Assembly (NCBI RefSeq): GCF_000478605.2
Contig: NZ_ASHX02000001.1
Location: forward strand, 4,789,001-4,853,000
Length of the DNA stretch: 64,000 nucleotides
Source of the DNA: Streptomyces thermolilacinus SPC6
GTDB taxonomy: Bacteria > Actinomycetota > Actinomycetes > Streptomycetales > Streptomycetaceae
Direction of reading: 5' to 3'
Both the position numbers and the translations under genes were made by a program. The notes under the pieces are model-generated. The model made no database searches and was not told where the DNA came from. It saw only the letters and a program-made list of their open reading frames with translations. Below, piece by piece: positions 6,607-15,913 of this stretch (its first letter is position 1; each line of letters opens with the position of its first letter).

Positions 6607-9600
6607 TTGATACGCCTGAGTCCCCCGGCACGCCACCGGCGGCGACGCCTGCCGCGCAGAGCGGTGGCCGCCCTCGCGGCGGCGACGCTCACCGCGCTGG
6701 CCGTCCCCGCCGCCGTCCAGGCGAGCGCCACCCCCCGGCCCCCCGAGCCGCCGTCCGACCGGCGCCTGGCGGCCGAGCCGACGCGGCACGACCTGACCCG
6801 CGAGCAGTTCTACTTCGTGCTGCCCGACCGGTTCGCCAACGGCGACCGGGGCAACGACCGCGGCGGGCTCACCGGCACCCGGCTCGCCACCGGCTACGAC
6901 CCCACCGACAAGGGCTTCTACCAGGGCGGCGACCTCAAGGGCCTCACCCAGCGGCTCGACTACATCAAGGGCCTCGGCACCACCGCGATCTGGCTCGCCC
7001 CGATCTTCAAGAACCAGCCCGTGCAGGGCGAGGGCGAGAACGCCTCCGCCGGGTACCACGGCTACTGGATCACCGACTTCACCCAGGTCGACCCGCACTT
7101 CGGCACCAACGCCGACCTGGAGCGGCTCATCGACCAGGCCCACGCCAAGGGCATGAAGGTCTTCTTCGACGTCATCACCAACCACACCGCCGACGTCGTG
7201 GACTACGAGGAGAAGTCGTACGAGTACCTCTCCAAGGGAGCCTTCCCGTACCTGACGAAGGACGGCAGGCCCTTCGACGACGCCGACTACGCCGACGGCG
7301 AGCGCCGCTTCCCGAAGACGGACCTCGACTCCTTCCCGCGCACGCCCGTCGTGCCCGCCGACAAGAAGGACCTGAAGGTCCCGGCGTGGCTCAACGACCC
7401 GTCGATGTACCACAACCGGGGCGACTCCACCTTCGCCGGTGAGTCCTCCACGCACGGCGACTTCGTCGGCCTGGACGACCTGTGGACCGAGCGTCCCGAG
7501 GTCGTCGAGGGCATGGAGAAGATCTACCAGCGCTGGGTGCGCGACTTCGGCATCGACGGCTTCCGCATCGACACGGTCAAGCACGTCAACACCGAGTTCT
7601 GGACCCAGTGGGCCACCGCCCTCGACGAGTACGCCGCAGAGCGGGGCCGCGACGACTTCTTCATGTTCGGCGAGGTGTACTCCTCCGACACCGACATCAC
7701 CTCCCACTACGTCCGCGAGGGCCGCCTCGACGCCACCCTGGACTTCCCGTTCCAGGAGGCCGCCCGCCAGTACGCCTCCCAGGGCGGCTCCGCCAAGAAG
7801 CTCGCCGGGCTGTTCGGCGACGACCACAAGTACACGACCGACAAGGCCAACGCGTACGAGTCGGTCAACTTCCTCGGCAACCACGACATGGGCCGCTTCG
7901 GCGCGTTCCTCAAGCAGGACAACGCCGGCGCGTCCGACGCCGAACTGGTCAAGCGGTACGCCCTCGCCAACGAGCTGATGTTCCTCAGCCGCGGCAACCC
8001 CGTCGTCTACTACGGCGACGAGCAGGGCTTCACCGGCCCCGGCGGGGACAAGGACGCCCGCCAGACCCTCTTCGCCTCGAAGACCGCCGACTACCTGGAC
8101 GACGACCAGCTCGGCACCGACCGCACCCACGCCGCCGACGCCTACGACCCGGCGCACCCGCTGTACCGGCAGATCGCCGCGCTCGCCAAGCTCCGCAAGG
8201 CGCACCCGGCGCTCGCCGACGGCATCCAGATCGAGCGGTACGCGGACGGCGGCGCCGGCGTGTACGCGTTCTCCCGCATCGACGCGAAGGCCCGCACCGA
8301 GTACGTCGTCGCCGTCAACAACGCCACCGAGGCGCGGACCGCCGAGCTGGCCACCGAGTCGGCCGGCACCGCCTTCCGCCCCGTGCACGGCGAGGCCAAG
8401 GCCGTGACCAGCGGCGGCGACAAGAAGATCACCGTCACCGTCCCGGCCCTGTCCGCCGTCGTCCTCAAGGCCGACAAGCCCCTCACCGCCCCCGCGACCG
8501 CGCCCGCCATCGACCTGAAGGCCCCGGCCGCGGGCGCCTCCGGCACCGTCCAGGTCACCGCCGATGTCGACGGCGGCCAGCTGAACCGGGTCGTCTTCGC
8601 CGCCCAGCAGGGCAACGGCAGGTGGCAGGTCCTCGGCACCGCCGACCACGCCCCCCACACGGTCACCCACAAGATCACCGCCCCGGCGGGCACCCCCGTC
8701 CGGTACAAGGCCGTCGTCGTCGACGCGGCGGGCCGCACCGCGAGCGACCTCGCCACCACCACCGCGGGCCAGGCCCCGGCCACCCCGGTGCCCACCGCCA
8801 CCCAGCGCGACTACGCGATCGTCCACTACAAGCGCGCCGACGGCGATTACACGGACTGGCGGCTCTACGCCTGGGGCGACATCGCCGACGGCGAGGCCAC
8901 CGAGTGGCCCGAGGGCCACGCCTTCACCGGCCGCGACGCGTACGGCGCCTTCGCCTACGTCAAGCTGAAGCCGGGCGCGGCGAACGTCGGCTACCTCGTC
9001 ATCGACAAGAACGGCAACAAGGACGTCTCCGCCGACCGGACCATCGACCTGTCGAAGACCGGCGAGGTGTGGGTCGAGCAGGGCAAGGAGACCGCCCTCG
9101 ACCAGCCGCCCGCCGGGGCCTACCCGCCGCAGGACACCTCCAAGGCCGTCCTGCACTACCACCGCCCGGACGGCGCCTACGACGGCTGGGGCCTGCACGT
9201 CTGGAACGGCGCCGCCGAGCCCACCGACTGGTCCAGGCCGCTGACGCCGGTCCGCACCGACGCGTACGGGGCGGTCTACGAGGTGCCGCTCGCCCGGGGC
9301 GCCACGTCGCTGAGCTACATCCTCCACAAGGGCGACGAGAAGGACCTGCCCGCCGACCAGTCCCTCGACCTCACCGCCAACGGCCACGAGGTGTGGATGC
9401 TCGCCGGACAGCAGAAGTACCTGCTGCCGCAGCCCAAGGGCGGCGGCGCGGCCCTCGACCTCGCCAAGTCCACCGCCGTGTGGATCGACGCGAACACGGT
9501 CGCCTGGAACGCCTCGGCCACCGCCGCATCCAGCCAGCTCGTGTACTCGCCGACCGGCTCCCTCGCCGTGAAGGACGGCGCCCTCACCGGTGAGGACCGC

Positions 9601-12030
9601 GCCCACTGGCTGCGCCTGAACCGCACGGCGCTCACCGACGCGCAGAAGGCGGCGTTCCCGCACCTGGCGAAGTACACCGCCTACGCCGTGGACCCGCGCG
9701 ACCGCGACCGGATCCGCACCGCCCTGCGCGGCCAGCTCGTCGCCACCCAGCGCGCGGCCAGCGGCGCCCTGCTCACCGCGACCGGCGTGCAGACCGCCGG
9801 GGTCCTCGACGCCCTGTACGGCGAGAAGGCCGAGTCGAAGGCGCTCGGCCCGGTCTTCAGGGGCGGCGCGCCGACCCTGTCCGTGTGGGCGCCGACCGCA
9901 CAGTCCGTCGCCCTTGAACTGGACGGCCGCACCGTCCGCATGAAGCGCGACGACACGACGGGCGTCTGGTCCGTGCAGGGCTCGAAGTCCTGGACGGGCA
10001 AGCCGTACCGGTACGTCGTGAAGGTGTGGGCGCCCAGCGTCGGCAAGATCGTCACCAACAGGGTCACCGACCCGTACTCCACGGCCCTCACCACCGACTC
10101 GGCGCGCAGCCTCGTCGTGGACCTGTCCGCGCCCGAGCTGGCCCCCAAGGGCTGGGCGAACCTCCGCAAGCCCGCCGCGGTCCCGCTGCGCGACGCGCAG
10201 ATCCAGGAGCTGCACGTCCGCGACTTCTCCGTCTCCGACCCCACGTCGAAGCACCCCGGCGGCTACCTCGCCTTCACCGACCGCGACTCGGCCGGGATGA
10301 AGCACCTGACGAAGCTCGCCCGCAGCGGCACCTCGTACGTCCACCTGCTCCCGGCCTTCGACATCGGCACCATCCCCGAGAAGAAGTCCGCGCAGACCAC
10401 CCCCGACTGCGACCTGAAGGCGTACCCCGCCGACTCCGAGCGGCAGCAGGAGTGCGTCGCGAAGGCCGCCGCGAAGGACGCCTTCAACTGGGGATACGAC
10501 CCGCTGCACTACACGGTGCCCGAGGGCTCGTACGCCTCCGACCCCGAAGGCACCCGCCGCACCGTCGAGTTCCGGCGGATGGTCCAGTCCCTCAACGACG
10601 CCGGCCTGCGCACCGTCATGGACGTCGTCTACAACCACACCGTCGCCGCCGGTCAGGACGACAAGTCCGTCCTCGACCGGATCGTGCCCGGCTACTACCA
10701 GCGGCTCCTCGCCGACGGCTCCGTCGCCACCTCCACCTGCTGCGCCAACACGGCGCCCGAGAACACGATGATGGGCAAGCTCGTCGTCGACTCGGTCGTC
10801 ACCTGGGCGAAGGAGTACAAGGTGGACGGCTTCCGCTTCGACCTGATGGGCCACCACCCGAAGGAGAACATCCTCGCCGTCCGCAAGGCGCTGGACGCGC
10901 TGACCGTCGAGAAGGACGGCGTGGACGGCAAGAAGATCATCCTGTACGGCGAGGGCTGGAACTTCGGCGAGGTCGCCGACGACGCCCGCTTCGTCCAGGC
11001 GACCCAGAAGAACATGGCGGGCACCGGCATCGCCACGTTCTCCGACCGGGCCCGCGACGCCGTGCGCGGCGGCGGCCCCTTCGACGCCGACCCGGGTGTC
11101 CAGGGCTTCGCCTCCGGCCTGTACACCGAGCCCAACGGCTCCGCCGCCAACGGCACCCCGGCCGAGCAGAGGGCCCGCCTCCTGCACTACCAGGACCTGA
11201 TCAAGGTCGGCCTGTCCGGCAACCTGGCGGACTACACCTTCACCGACACCACCGGCAAGCGCGTCAAGGGCGCCCAGGTCGACTACAACGGCCAGCCCGC
11301 CGGGTACGCCGCCGCCCCCGGCGAGGCCCTCGCCTACGCGGACGCCCACGACAACGAGACCCTGTACGACGCGCTCGCGTTCAAGCTCCCGGCCGGGACG
11401 TCCCCGGACGAGCGGGCCAGGATGCAGGTCCTCGCCATGGCCACCGCCGCGCTCTCGCAGGGCCCGGCGCTGTCGCAGGCCGGTACGGACCTGCTGCGCT
11501 CCAAGTCGCTGGACCGCAACTCGTACGACAGCGGCGACTGGTTCAACGCCCTCCACTGGGACTGCCGCCTCGGCAACGGCTTCGGGCGCGGACTGCCGCC
11601 CGCCGCCGACAACCGCGACAAGTGGCCGTACGCCAAGCCGCTGCTGGCCTCGCCGGAGCTGAAGGCGGGCTGCGCGCAGATCGACGGCGCGTCGGCCGCG
11701 TACCGGGACCTGCTGAAGATCCGCACCACCGAGCGGGCGTTCGGCCTCGCCACCGCGGACCAGGTCCAGTCGGCCCTGTCGTTCCCGCTGTCCGGGCGGG
11801 ACGAGACGCCGGGCGTGATCACCATGCGCCTCGGTGACCTGGTCGTCGTCTTCAACGCCACGCCCGAGCGGCAGAAGCAGACCGTCCCGGCCCTCGCCGG
11901 AAAGGGCCACGCCCTGCACCCGGTCCAGGCGGGCGGCGCCGACGCGACGGTGAGGACCGCCGTGTACGACACGGCGTCGGGCACCTTCACCGTCCCGGCG
12001 CGGACGGTGGCGGTCTTCACGGCCGAGTAA
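6607..12030 (+). CDS. pulA: Secreted bifunctional alpha-amylase/pullulanase
   Basis: About 1,807 residues with two complete glycoside hydrolase modules. After a signal peptide with a long Arg-rich n-region (RHRRRRLPRR, then an Ala-rich core ending near QASA), the first GH13 barrel carries D322 (GFRIDTVKH), E356 (MFGEVY) and D427 (GNHD). A beta-rich segment follows, then two similar starch-binding modules of the CBM41/PUD type (IVHYKRADGDYTDWRLYAWG and VLHYHRPDGAYDGWGLHVWN), an N-terminal pullulanase/CBM48 region (PTLSVWAPTAQSVALELDG), and a pullulanase barrel with D1412 (GFRFDLMGHH), E1449 (YGEGWNFG) and D1582 (DAHDNETL). It should cut both alpha-1,4 and alpha-1,6 bonds. The TTG at 6607 is chosen because GAGGAGAA lies about 7 nt upstream. 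Confidence 0.92.
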   Translation: MIRLSPPARHRRRRLPRRAVAALAAATLTALAVPAAVQASATPRPPEPPSDRRLAAEPTRHDLTREQFYFVLPDRFANGDRGNDRGGLTGTRLATGYDPTDKGFYQGGDLKGLTQRLDYIKGLGTTAIWLAPIFKNQPVQGEGENASAGYHGYWITDFTQVDPHFGTNADLERLIDQAHAKGMKVFFDVITNHTADVVDYEEKSYEYLSKGAFPYLTKDGRPFDDADYADGERRFPKTDLDSFPRTPVVPADKKDLKVPAWLNDPSMYHNRGDSTFAGESSTHGDFVGLDDLWTERPEVVEGMEKIYQRWVRDFGIDGFRIDTVKHVNTEFWTQWATALDEYAAERGRDDFFMFGEVYSSDTDITSHYVREGRLDATLDFPFQEAARQYASQGGSAKKLAGLFGDDHKYTTDKANAYESVNFLGNHDMGRFGAFLKQDNAGASDAELVKRYALANELMFLSRGNPVVYYGDEQGFTGPGGDKDARQTLFASKTADYLDDDQLGTDRTHAADAYDPAHPLYRQIAALAKLRKAHPALADGIQIERYADGGAGVYAFSRIDAKARTEYVVAVNNATEARTAELATESAGTAFRPVHGEAKAVTSGGDKKITVTVPALSAVVLKADKPLTAPATAPAIDLKAPAAGASGTVQVTADVDGGQLNRVVFAAQQGNGRWQVLGTADHAPHTVTHKITAPAGTPVRYKAVVVDAAGRTASDLATTTAGQAPATPVPTATQRDYAIVHYKRADGDYTDWRLYAWGDIADGEATEWPEGHAFTGRDAYGAFAYVKLKPGAANVGYLVIDKNGNKDVSADRTIDLSKTGEVWVEQGKETALDQPPAGAYPPQDTSKAVLHYHRPDGAYDGWGLHVWNGAAEPTDWSRPLTPVRTDAYGAVYEVPLARGATSLSYILHKGDEKDLPADQSLDLTANGHEVWMLAGQQKYLLPQPKGGGAALDLAKSTAVWIDANTVAWNASATAASSQLVYSPTGSLAVKDGALTGEDRAHWLRLNRTALTDAQKAAFPHLAKYTAYAVDPRDRDRIRTALRGQLVATQRAASGALLTATGVQTAGVLDALYGEKAESKALGPVFRGGAPTLSVWAPTAQSVALELDGRTVRMKRDDTTGVWSVQGSKSWTGKPYRYVVKVWAPSVGKIVTNRVTDPYSTALTTDSARSLVVDLSAPELAPKGWANLRKPAAVPLRDAQIQELHVRDFSVSDPTSKHPGGYLAFTDRDSAGMKHLTKLARSGTSYVHLLPAFDIGTIPEKKSAQTTPDCDLKAYPADSERQQECVAKAAAKDAFNWGYDPLHYTVPEGSYASDPEGTRRTVEFRRMVQSLNDAGLRTVMDVVYNHTVAAGQDDKSVLDRIVPGYYQRLLADGSVATSTCCANTAPENTMMGKLVVDSVVTWAKEYKVDGFRFDLMGHHPKENILAVRKALDALTVEKDGVDGKKIILYGEGWNFGEVADDARFVQATQKNMAGTGIATFSDRARDAVRGGGPFDADPGVQGFASGLYTEPNGSAANGTPAEQRARLLHYQDLIKVGLSGNLADYTFTDTTGKRVKGAQVDYNGQPAGYAAAPGEALAYADAHDNETLYDALAFKLPAGTSPDERARMQVLAMATAALSQGPALSQAGTDLLRSKSLDRNSYDSGDWFNALHWDCRLGNGFGRGLPPAADNRDKWPYAKPLLASPELKAGCAQIDGASAAYRDLLKIRTTERAFGLATADQVQSALSFPLSGRDETPGVITMRLGDLVVVFNATPERQKQTVPALAGKGHALHPVQAGGADATVRTAVYDTASGTFTVPARTVAVFTAE

Positions 12031-12042
12031 CCCCCCACGGGC

Positions 12043-12078
12043 GCGGCGCCCCCTTCCCGTACGGGGAGGGGGCGCCGC
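12043..12078 (+). terminator. Terminator of the pullulanase gene
   Basis: Bases 12043-12060 and 12061-12078 form an 18-bp near-perfect inverted repeat (GCGGCGCCCCCTTCCCGT and its complement, one mismatch), 13 nt after the stop codon. Confidence 0.8.
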
Positions 12079-12131
12079 GGTGTGTCCGGCGGTATTTGCG
12101 CGGGCGGCGGGGGACGGGCGAGGGTGGGGGC

Positions 12132-12482
12132 ATGCCGCAGATCACCGTCGATTACTCCGCCGCGCTCCACGACAGCTTCGACCGGCGGGGCTACGCCAAG
12201 GCCCTGCACCCCGTCGTCGTGGACACCGTCGCCGCCCGCGCCGAGGCGTGCAAGACCCGCGTCCGCGCCGTGGAGGACTTCACCGTCGGCGACGGGACGG
12301 GCGGGGACGCCGTCGTCCATGTGGAGATCGCCCTGGCGGCGGGCCGCACGGAGGAGGTGAAGGGCCGCCTCGCGCAGGCCGCGGCCGCGCTGGTACGGGA
12401 CTTCCTGCCCGCCGCCGACGGGCCGGCCGTGCACATCTCCGCGGAGGTACGGGACCTCGACCCGGCCTACCGCACGGCCTGA
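12132..12482 (+). CDS. 5-carboxymethyl-2-hydroxymuconate isomerase-like protein (tautomerase superfamily)
   Basis: About 116 residues, the size of HpaF/CHMI. Proline directly follows the initiator Met (MPQITVDYS), as required for the catalytic Pro1 of tautomerases. The rest follows the CHMI pattern: a central VHVEIALAAGR strand-turn like the family's HMTLKIGAGR, a helix (EEVKGRLAQAAAALVRDF), and a final strand AVHISAEVRDLDP. The family isomerises a dienoate in homoprotocatechuate catabolism, but no other gene of that pathway is visible, so the true substrate is open. It stands alone between the pullulanase terminator and a convergent TetR gene. Confidence 0.7.
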   Translation: MPQITVDYSAALHDSFDRRGYAKALHPVVVDTVAARAEACKTRVRAVEDFTVGDGTGGDAVVHVEIALAAGRTEEVKGRLAQAAAALVRDFLPAADGPAVHISAEVRDLDPAYRTA

Positions 12483-12494
12483 GCCGACGCGGGC

Positions 12495-13298
12495 TCAGCG
12501 GGCGTCGGCCTGGGCGGTACCGGGCTGGGCGGTGCCGGGCTGGTTGGCACCGGGCTGGGCGCTGCCCGCCGTCGCGCCCGCGACGAGCGTCACGAGCCGC
12601 CCGACGAGGTCGCCGAACGGCCCGTCGGCGGGCTCGTCCGCGAGCATCCCCGCCATGAAACCGGCCATCTCCTCGTCGTACGCGGCGCTCACCGCGACCA
12701 GCGCCCCGAAGTCGGCCACCAACTGCCGCTCCAGTTCGGCGCGCGGGATGCGGCGCTGCCCGTCCAGCCAGATCAGCGCCGTCGACTCGGCCAGCGCCAC
12801 CCAGGACCGCACCACCAGGTCCAGCCGCACGGGCGGCCGCCCGCGCACCCCGAGGTGCGCCATGACGTGGTCGTACGCCGCCTGGCGCACCCCGTCGATC
12901 ACCGTGTGCGTCGCGGACGCCGTGCCGCCAGGACGTGACGCGCCGGTGAGGAAGGCGGGGCCGCCGCGCATCAGCGCCGTGAAACCGGGCCCGTGCTCCT
13001 CCACGAAGTCGAAGAACCGGCCGATCACCCGCAGGAGCCGCGCCCCGACCGGGCCCTCGTGCGGCTCCACGAACCGGCGCGCCAGCTCGTCGGCGGCCCG
13101 CCGCAGCGCCGCCTCGTACAGGCTGTGCTTGCCGGGGAAGTAGTGGTAGACCAGCGGCCGGGAGATGCCCGCGGCCGCGGCGATCTCGTCGATGGACACC
13201 TCGTCGGGGGAGCGGTGGCCGAACAGCTCCAGCGCGACCCCGATCAGCTGTTCCCTGCGTTCCTCGACGCCCATCCGTCTGCGCACCCCGGTCGTCAT
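12495..13298 (-). CDS. TetR-family transcriptional regulator
   Basis: 267 residues. The N-terminal TetR DNA-binding domain is clear (QLIGVALELFG, then SIDEIAAAAGISRPLVYHYFPGKHSLY at residues 36-62). The C-terminal ligand-binding region is helical, with a conserved-looking VVRSWVALAESTALIWLDG segment. The last 30 residues are a low-complexity QPG repeat tail (AQPGANQPGTAQPGTAQ) with matching direct DNA repeats near 12510-12565. The ATG at 13298 faces the gene starting at 13362 across 63 bp, so both promoters lie in that gap. Effector and targets are unknown; the divergent membrane protein gene is the natural first candidate. Confidence 0.9.
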   Translation of the reverse strand: MTTGVRRRMGVEERREQLIGVALELFGHRSPDEVSIDEIAAAAGISRPLVYHYFPGKHSLYEAALRRAADELARRFVEPHEGPVGARLLRVIGRFFDFVEEHGPGFTALMRGGPAFLTGASRPGGTASATHTVIDGVRQAAYDHVMAHLGVRGRPPVRLDLVVRSWVALAESTALIWLDGQRRIPRAELERQLVADFGALVAVSAAYDEEMAGFMAGMLADEPADGPFGDLVGRLVTLVAGATAGSAQPGANQPGTAQPGTAQADAR

Positions 13299-13361
13299 GC
13301 GAACAGACTAACGGCCGCCCTTCGAACAGCGGGGTCAGCACGGTCGGTTACGCTCCGGGAC

Positions 13362-13844
13362 ATGACCACAGCGGACCAGGAGACCTCCGGCAAGGCGCCC
13401 GCCCAGGACGCCGAGAACGCCCCCGCCAAGGCACCCGAACCGGCCACGCCGGACCCGCGCGAGACGGAGAAGGCGGAGAAGGCGGAGGCGGCCGAGACCG
13501 CGGCGCCGGAGGCCGACGCGGCCCGCGCGGCCGACGGGGCCCATGGCGCCGGCGAGGGCCGCGCGCCCGACGAGCAGTCGCCGCACGACGGGCTGACCCC
13601 GCGCCAGGCGCGGCGGCTGCGGGTCGTCGTCGCGACGGTCGTGCTGGTCACCCTCGCCGCGGTCCTCGCGCTGCGGCTGGCGAGCCGTACGTCGGTCCTG
13701 GTCGTCGGGGTGTACGGGCTGGCCATGATCCTGTGCGGAGTGGTGATCGAGCTGAGCCGCCACGGCCGCACCCGCCTGGGCACCTGGCTGCTCGGCACGG
13801 GCCTGCTCGCCGCCCTCGCCGCCGACTGGCTCCTGCTGCCCTAA
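13362..13844 (+). CDS. Hypothetical membrane protein with acidic Ala/Glu-rich N-terminus
   Basis: 160 residues. The first 90 are low-complexity and highly charged (KAPAQDAENAPAKAPEP, ETEKAEKAEAAETAAPE) and should be disordered and cytoplasmic. Three hydrophobic segments follow: VVVATVVLVTLAAVLALRLA, TSVLVVGVYGLAMILCGVVI and TWLLGTGLLAALAADWLLLP. The start is the ATG at 13362; the adjacent TetR gene is divergent. I do not recognise a family for it. The membrane part is short and lacks charged residues that would suggest a transporter. Confidence 0.75.
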   Translation: MTTADQETSGKAPAQDAENAPAKAPEPATPDPRETEKAEKAEAAETAAPEADAARAADGAHGAGEGRAPDEQSPHDGLTPRQARRLRVVVATVVLVTLAAVLALRLASRTSVLVVGVYGLAMILCGVVIELSRHGRTRLGTWLLGTGLLAALAADWLLLP

Positions 13845-13866
13845 CCGGAGCCGCGGCGGGAAGTGC

Positions 13867-15849
13867 TCAGCGCAGCGCGTCGATCCGCTTCCCGTCCTCC
13901 AGCTCGCCGGTCAGCTCCACCCGCGCCCCCTGCTCCGCCCTGACGGCCAGCAGCCGCCCGTCGGCGTCGTCCTCGATCCCGCCGGACGTGGCCAGCGACG
14001 CGACCCCGGGGCTTCCGGCGGCCAGGACGTACCACTGGTCCGCCGGGTCCTTCCACAACACCCCGGCCAGTACGCGCGGTTCACGCGTCCCGCAGGCCGG
14101 GGAGTCCTCGGCCTTCGCCGCCAGCGCCCCGGAGGGCAGCGGCCTGCCGGGTCCCGCGTCCGGCGCGGGCGGCTGGAACTGCGCCAGCACCCTGCTGCCC
14201 GGCCCCCGCCACGTCTCCGCGCGGGTGCACAGCCACGCCGCCCTGCCGGTGCCCGCGCCGGGCAGCTCCTGCTCCGCGAACCGCCACGAGTTCACCGACC
14301 GCACGCCCAGCGCCCGCATCGACGGCAGCAGGCACGCCGTACGCGCCCACTCGCGCCGCGCGCCCGCGCCCGTCACGTCCACGGGCCTGTCCGGGGCGCC
14401 CGACGTGAGCCGTACCGGGGTGATCTCGCCCAGGTCGGTCAGCACCCGCGTGCCCTCGCCGTCCCGTACCTCCAGGACGTCCCAGGACCGGCAGTCGCTC
14501 GCCGCGGCCGGGGTCTGCATCGGCGCGGTCACCCCGGCGGCGTCCCGCTCCAGCGCCCGCGCCTTCCCGTCGGGCAGCAGCAGGTCCCGTACGGCCACAC
14601 CCCGCACCCAGGGGGCGGTCAGGTACCGCACGTTGGCGTGGGTGCGGCCCACCACCAGGGCCGCCGACGCCGCCGTGTCGGCCCCGTCCGTACGGGCGAA
14701 GTCCAGCGCCGCCACGTCCGTGCCGTCCACCGGCTCGGCGTACCGCACGGCCCGCAGCCCGTCGTGGAACAGCACCACCCGGGCCCCGTCCACCTCGCCC
14801 GCGAACAGCAGCTGCGGCGGGCCCATCGGCGGCCCCGGGAGCGTGCCGGGCGTCGCCGACGCCTGCACCCGCGTGCCGGGCCGCGCCCACACCGCGAGCG
14901 CCCGGCGCAGCAGCGCCTCGTCGTCCACGAGCCCGCCCCGCGCGGGCCACACCGTGAAGTCCGTACGGGACGAGCGCTGCCACGCGGCCGGTGCGACCCG
15001 CCGCAGCTTCACCGGGTCCAGCGCCGCCTCCGACGCCGGGTTGCGCGCGTACGGCGGGGCCGCCGCGCCGTCCCGTCCCCAGCCCTCGCCGGGCATCCCC
15101 AGCAGCGCCCCGCAGACGACCACGGCGGCGCCCGCCGCGAGCGCCGCCTTCGCGTGCTGGCGCCGCCGCATCAGGTCCGTGGGCCGCGCCTGGAGGGAGC
15201 ACGGGTCGAACTCCGGCGACTCCAGCAGCGCCGCGCCGCCCGCCGCCTCCGCCCGGCCCGCCTCCGCGAGGGCGGCCTTCGGGTCCTCGACGCCGAGCGC
15301 GGCCAGCATCCGCCGTACCTCGGCGTCGCCCTGCCGCTCCAGGCAGCGCAGCACGTACGCGGCCCTGCCCGGGCCCGACAGGGCCGCCATCCGCTGGTCC
15401 AGGGCCAGTTCGTCGGCGCCGCCCGACCGGGGGAACAACCGCAGCCCCCACACCATCGGCAGCAGCGGGGGCAGTTGCGCCCGCTTCGGCCACGCCCGGC
15501 GGCGCAGCGGCAGCCCGGCCTCCAGGGCCTGCCGCAGCACCCGCCCGCGCACGTACGCGTACCCGGGGTCCACGGCGTCCTCGGGGCGGCGCTGCGCCGG
15601 CATGGCCGCCTCGTCGCCGAGAGCCGTGCGCCGCCGCGGCAGCGACCGCTGCACCAGCGCGTGGGCCGTGAGGACGCGCCGGTTGCGGCCGAGGGACGGC
15701 GGCAGCACCAGATAGGCGATGCGGACCAGCCGCGGGTAGTGCTCGACGAGCGCGGCCTCCGCCTGCTCCACGTCCACGGGAGCGACGGCGGAGGCCGCGA
15801 CACGGGACTCGGCGGCTTTACGGCTGTGCTGGGCTTCCTGGGTGCTCAC
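13867..15849 (-). CDS. Sigma-like N-terminus fused to a single membrane segment and an extracytoplasmic domain
   Basis: 660 residues, GTG start. Residues 35-50 (VEHYPRLVRIAYLVLP) and the following VLTAHALVQR resemble sigma-factor region 2. Residues near 155-190 (LDQRMAALSGPGRAAYVLRCLERQGDAEVRRMLAALG, in part) resemble region 4, although the expected helix-turn-helix is weak. A single hydrophobic segment (AALAAGAAVVVCGALLG) lies near residue 235. The remaining 400 residues are predicted outside the membrane, with several Cys and beta-rich stretches (VDGARVVLFHDGLRAVRYAE). It may be a degenerate ECF-sigma-derived membrane sensor. The function is unknown and the sigma relation is my inference. 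Confidence 0.7.
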   Translation of the reverse strand: MSTQEAQHSRKAAESRVAASAVAPVDVEQAEAALVEHYPRLVRIAYLVLPPSLGRNRRVLTAHALVQRSLPRRRTALGDEAAMPAQRRPEDAVDPGYAYVRGRVLRQALEAGLPLRRRAWPKRAQLPPLLPMVWGLRLFPRSGGADELALDQRMAALSGPGRAAYVLRCLERQGDAEVRRMLAALGVEDPKAALAEAGRAEAAGGAALLESPEFDPCSLQARPTDLMRRRQHAKAALAAGAAVVVCGALLGMPGEGWGRDGAAAPPYARNPASEAALDPVKLRRVAPAAWQRSSRTDFTVWPARGGLVDDEALLRRALAVWARPGTRVQASATPGTLPGPPMGPPQLLFAGEVDGARVVLFHDGLRAVRYAEPVDGTDVAALDFARTDGADTAASAALVVGRTHANVRYLTAPWVRGVAVRDLLLPDGKARALERDAAGVTAPMQTPAAASDCRSWDVLEVRDGEGTRVLTDLGEITPVRLTSGAPDRPVDVTGAGARREWARTACLLPSMRALGVRSVNSWRFAEQELPGAGTGRAAWLCTRAETWRGPGSRVLAQFQPPAPDAGPGRPLPSGALAAKAEDSPACGTREPRVLAGVLWKDPADQWYVLAAGSPGVASLATSGGIEDDADGRLLAVRAEQGARVELTGELEDGKRIDALR

Positions 15850-15913
15850 GTTCAGCGCAACGAGCTACCTGGGGGTAAGTCACCTCGGCCCCGCACGTCC
15901 CGCCCTCCGGCAT

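Noticed and set aside
7482..9593. Long + frames rich in Arg/Pro/His inside the pullulanase gene
   Set aside because: Out-of-frame reading of the pullulanase gene; no ribosome site or domain.
3730..11919. A minus-strand open frame of 2,729 codons opposite the amylase and pullulanase genes
   Set aside because: It is the antisense shadow of genes with strong third-position G/C. The translation is Val/Gly/Arg/Leu repeats without domains, and the + strand genes are well supported.
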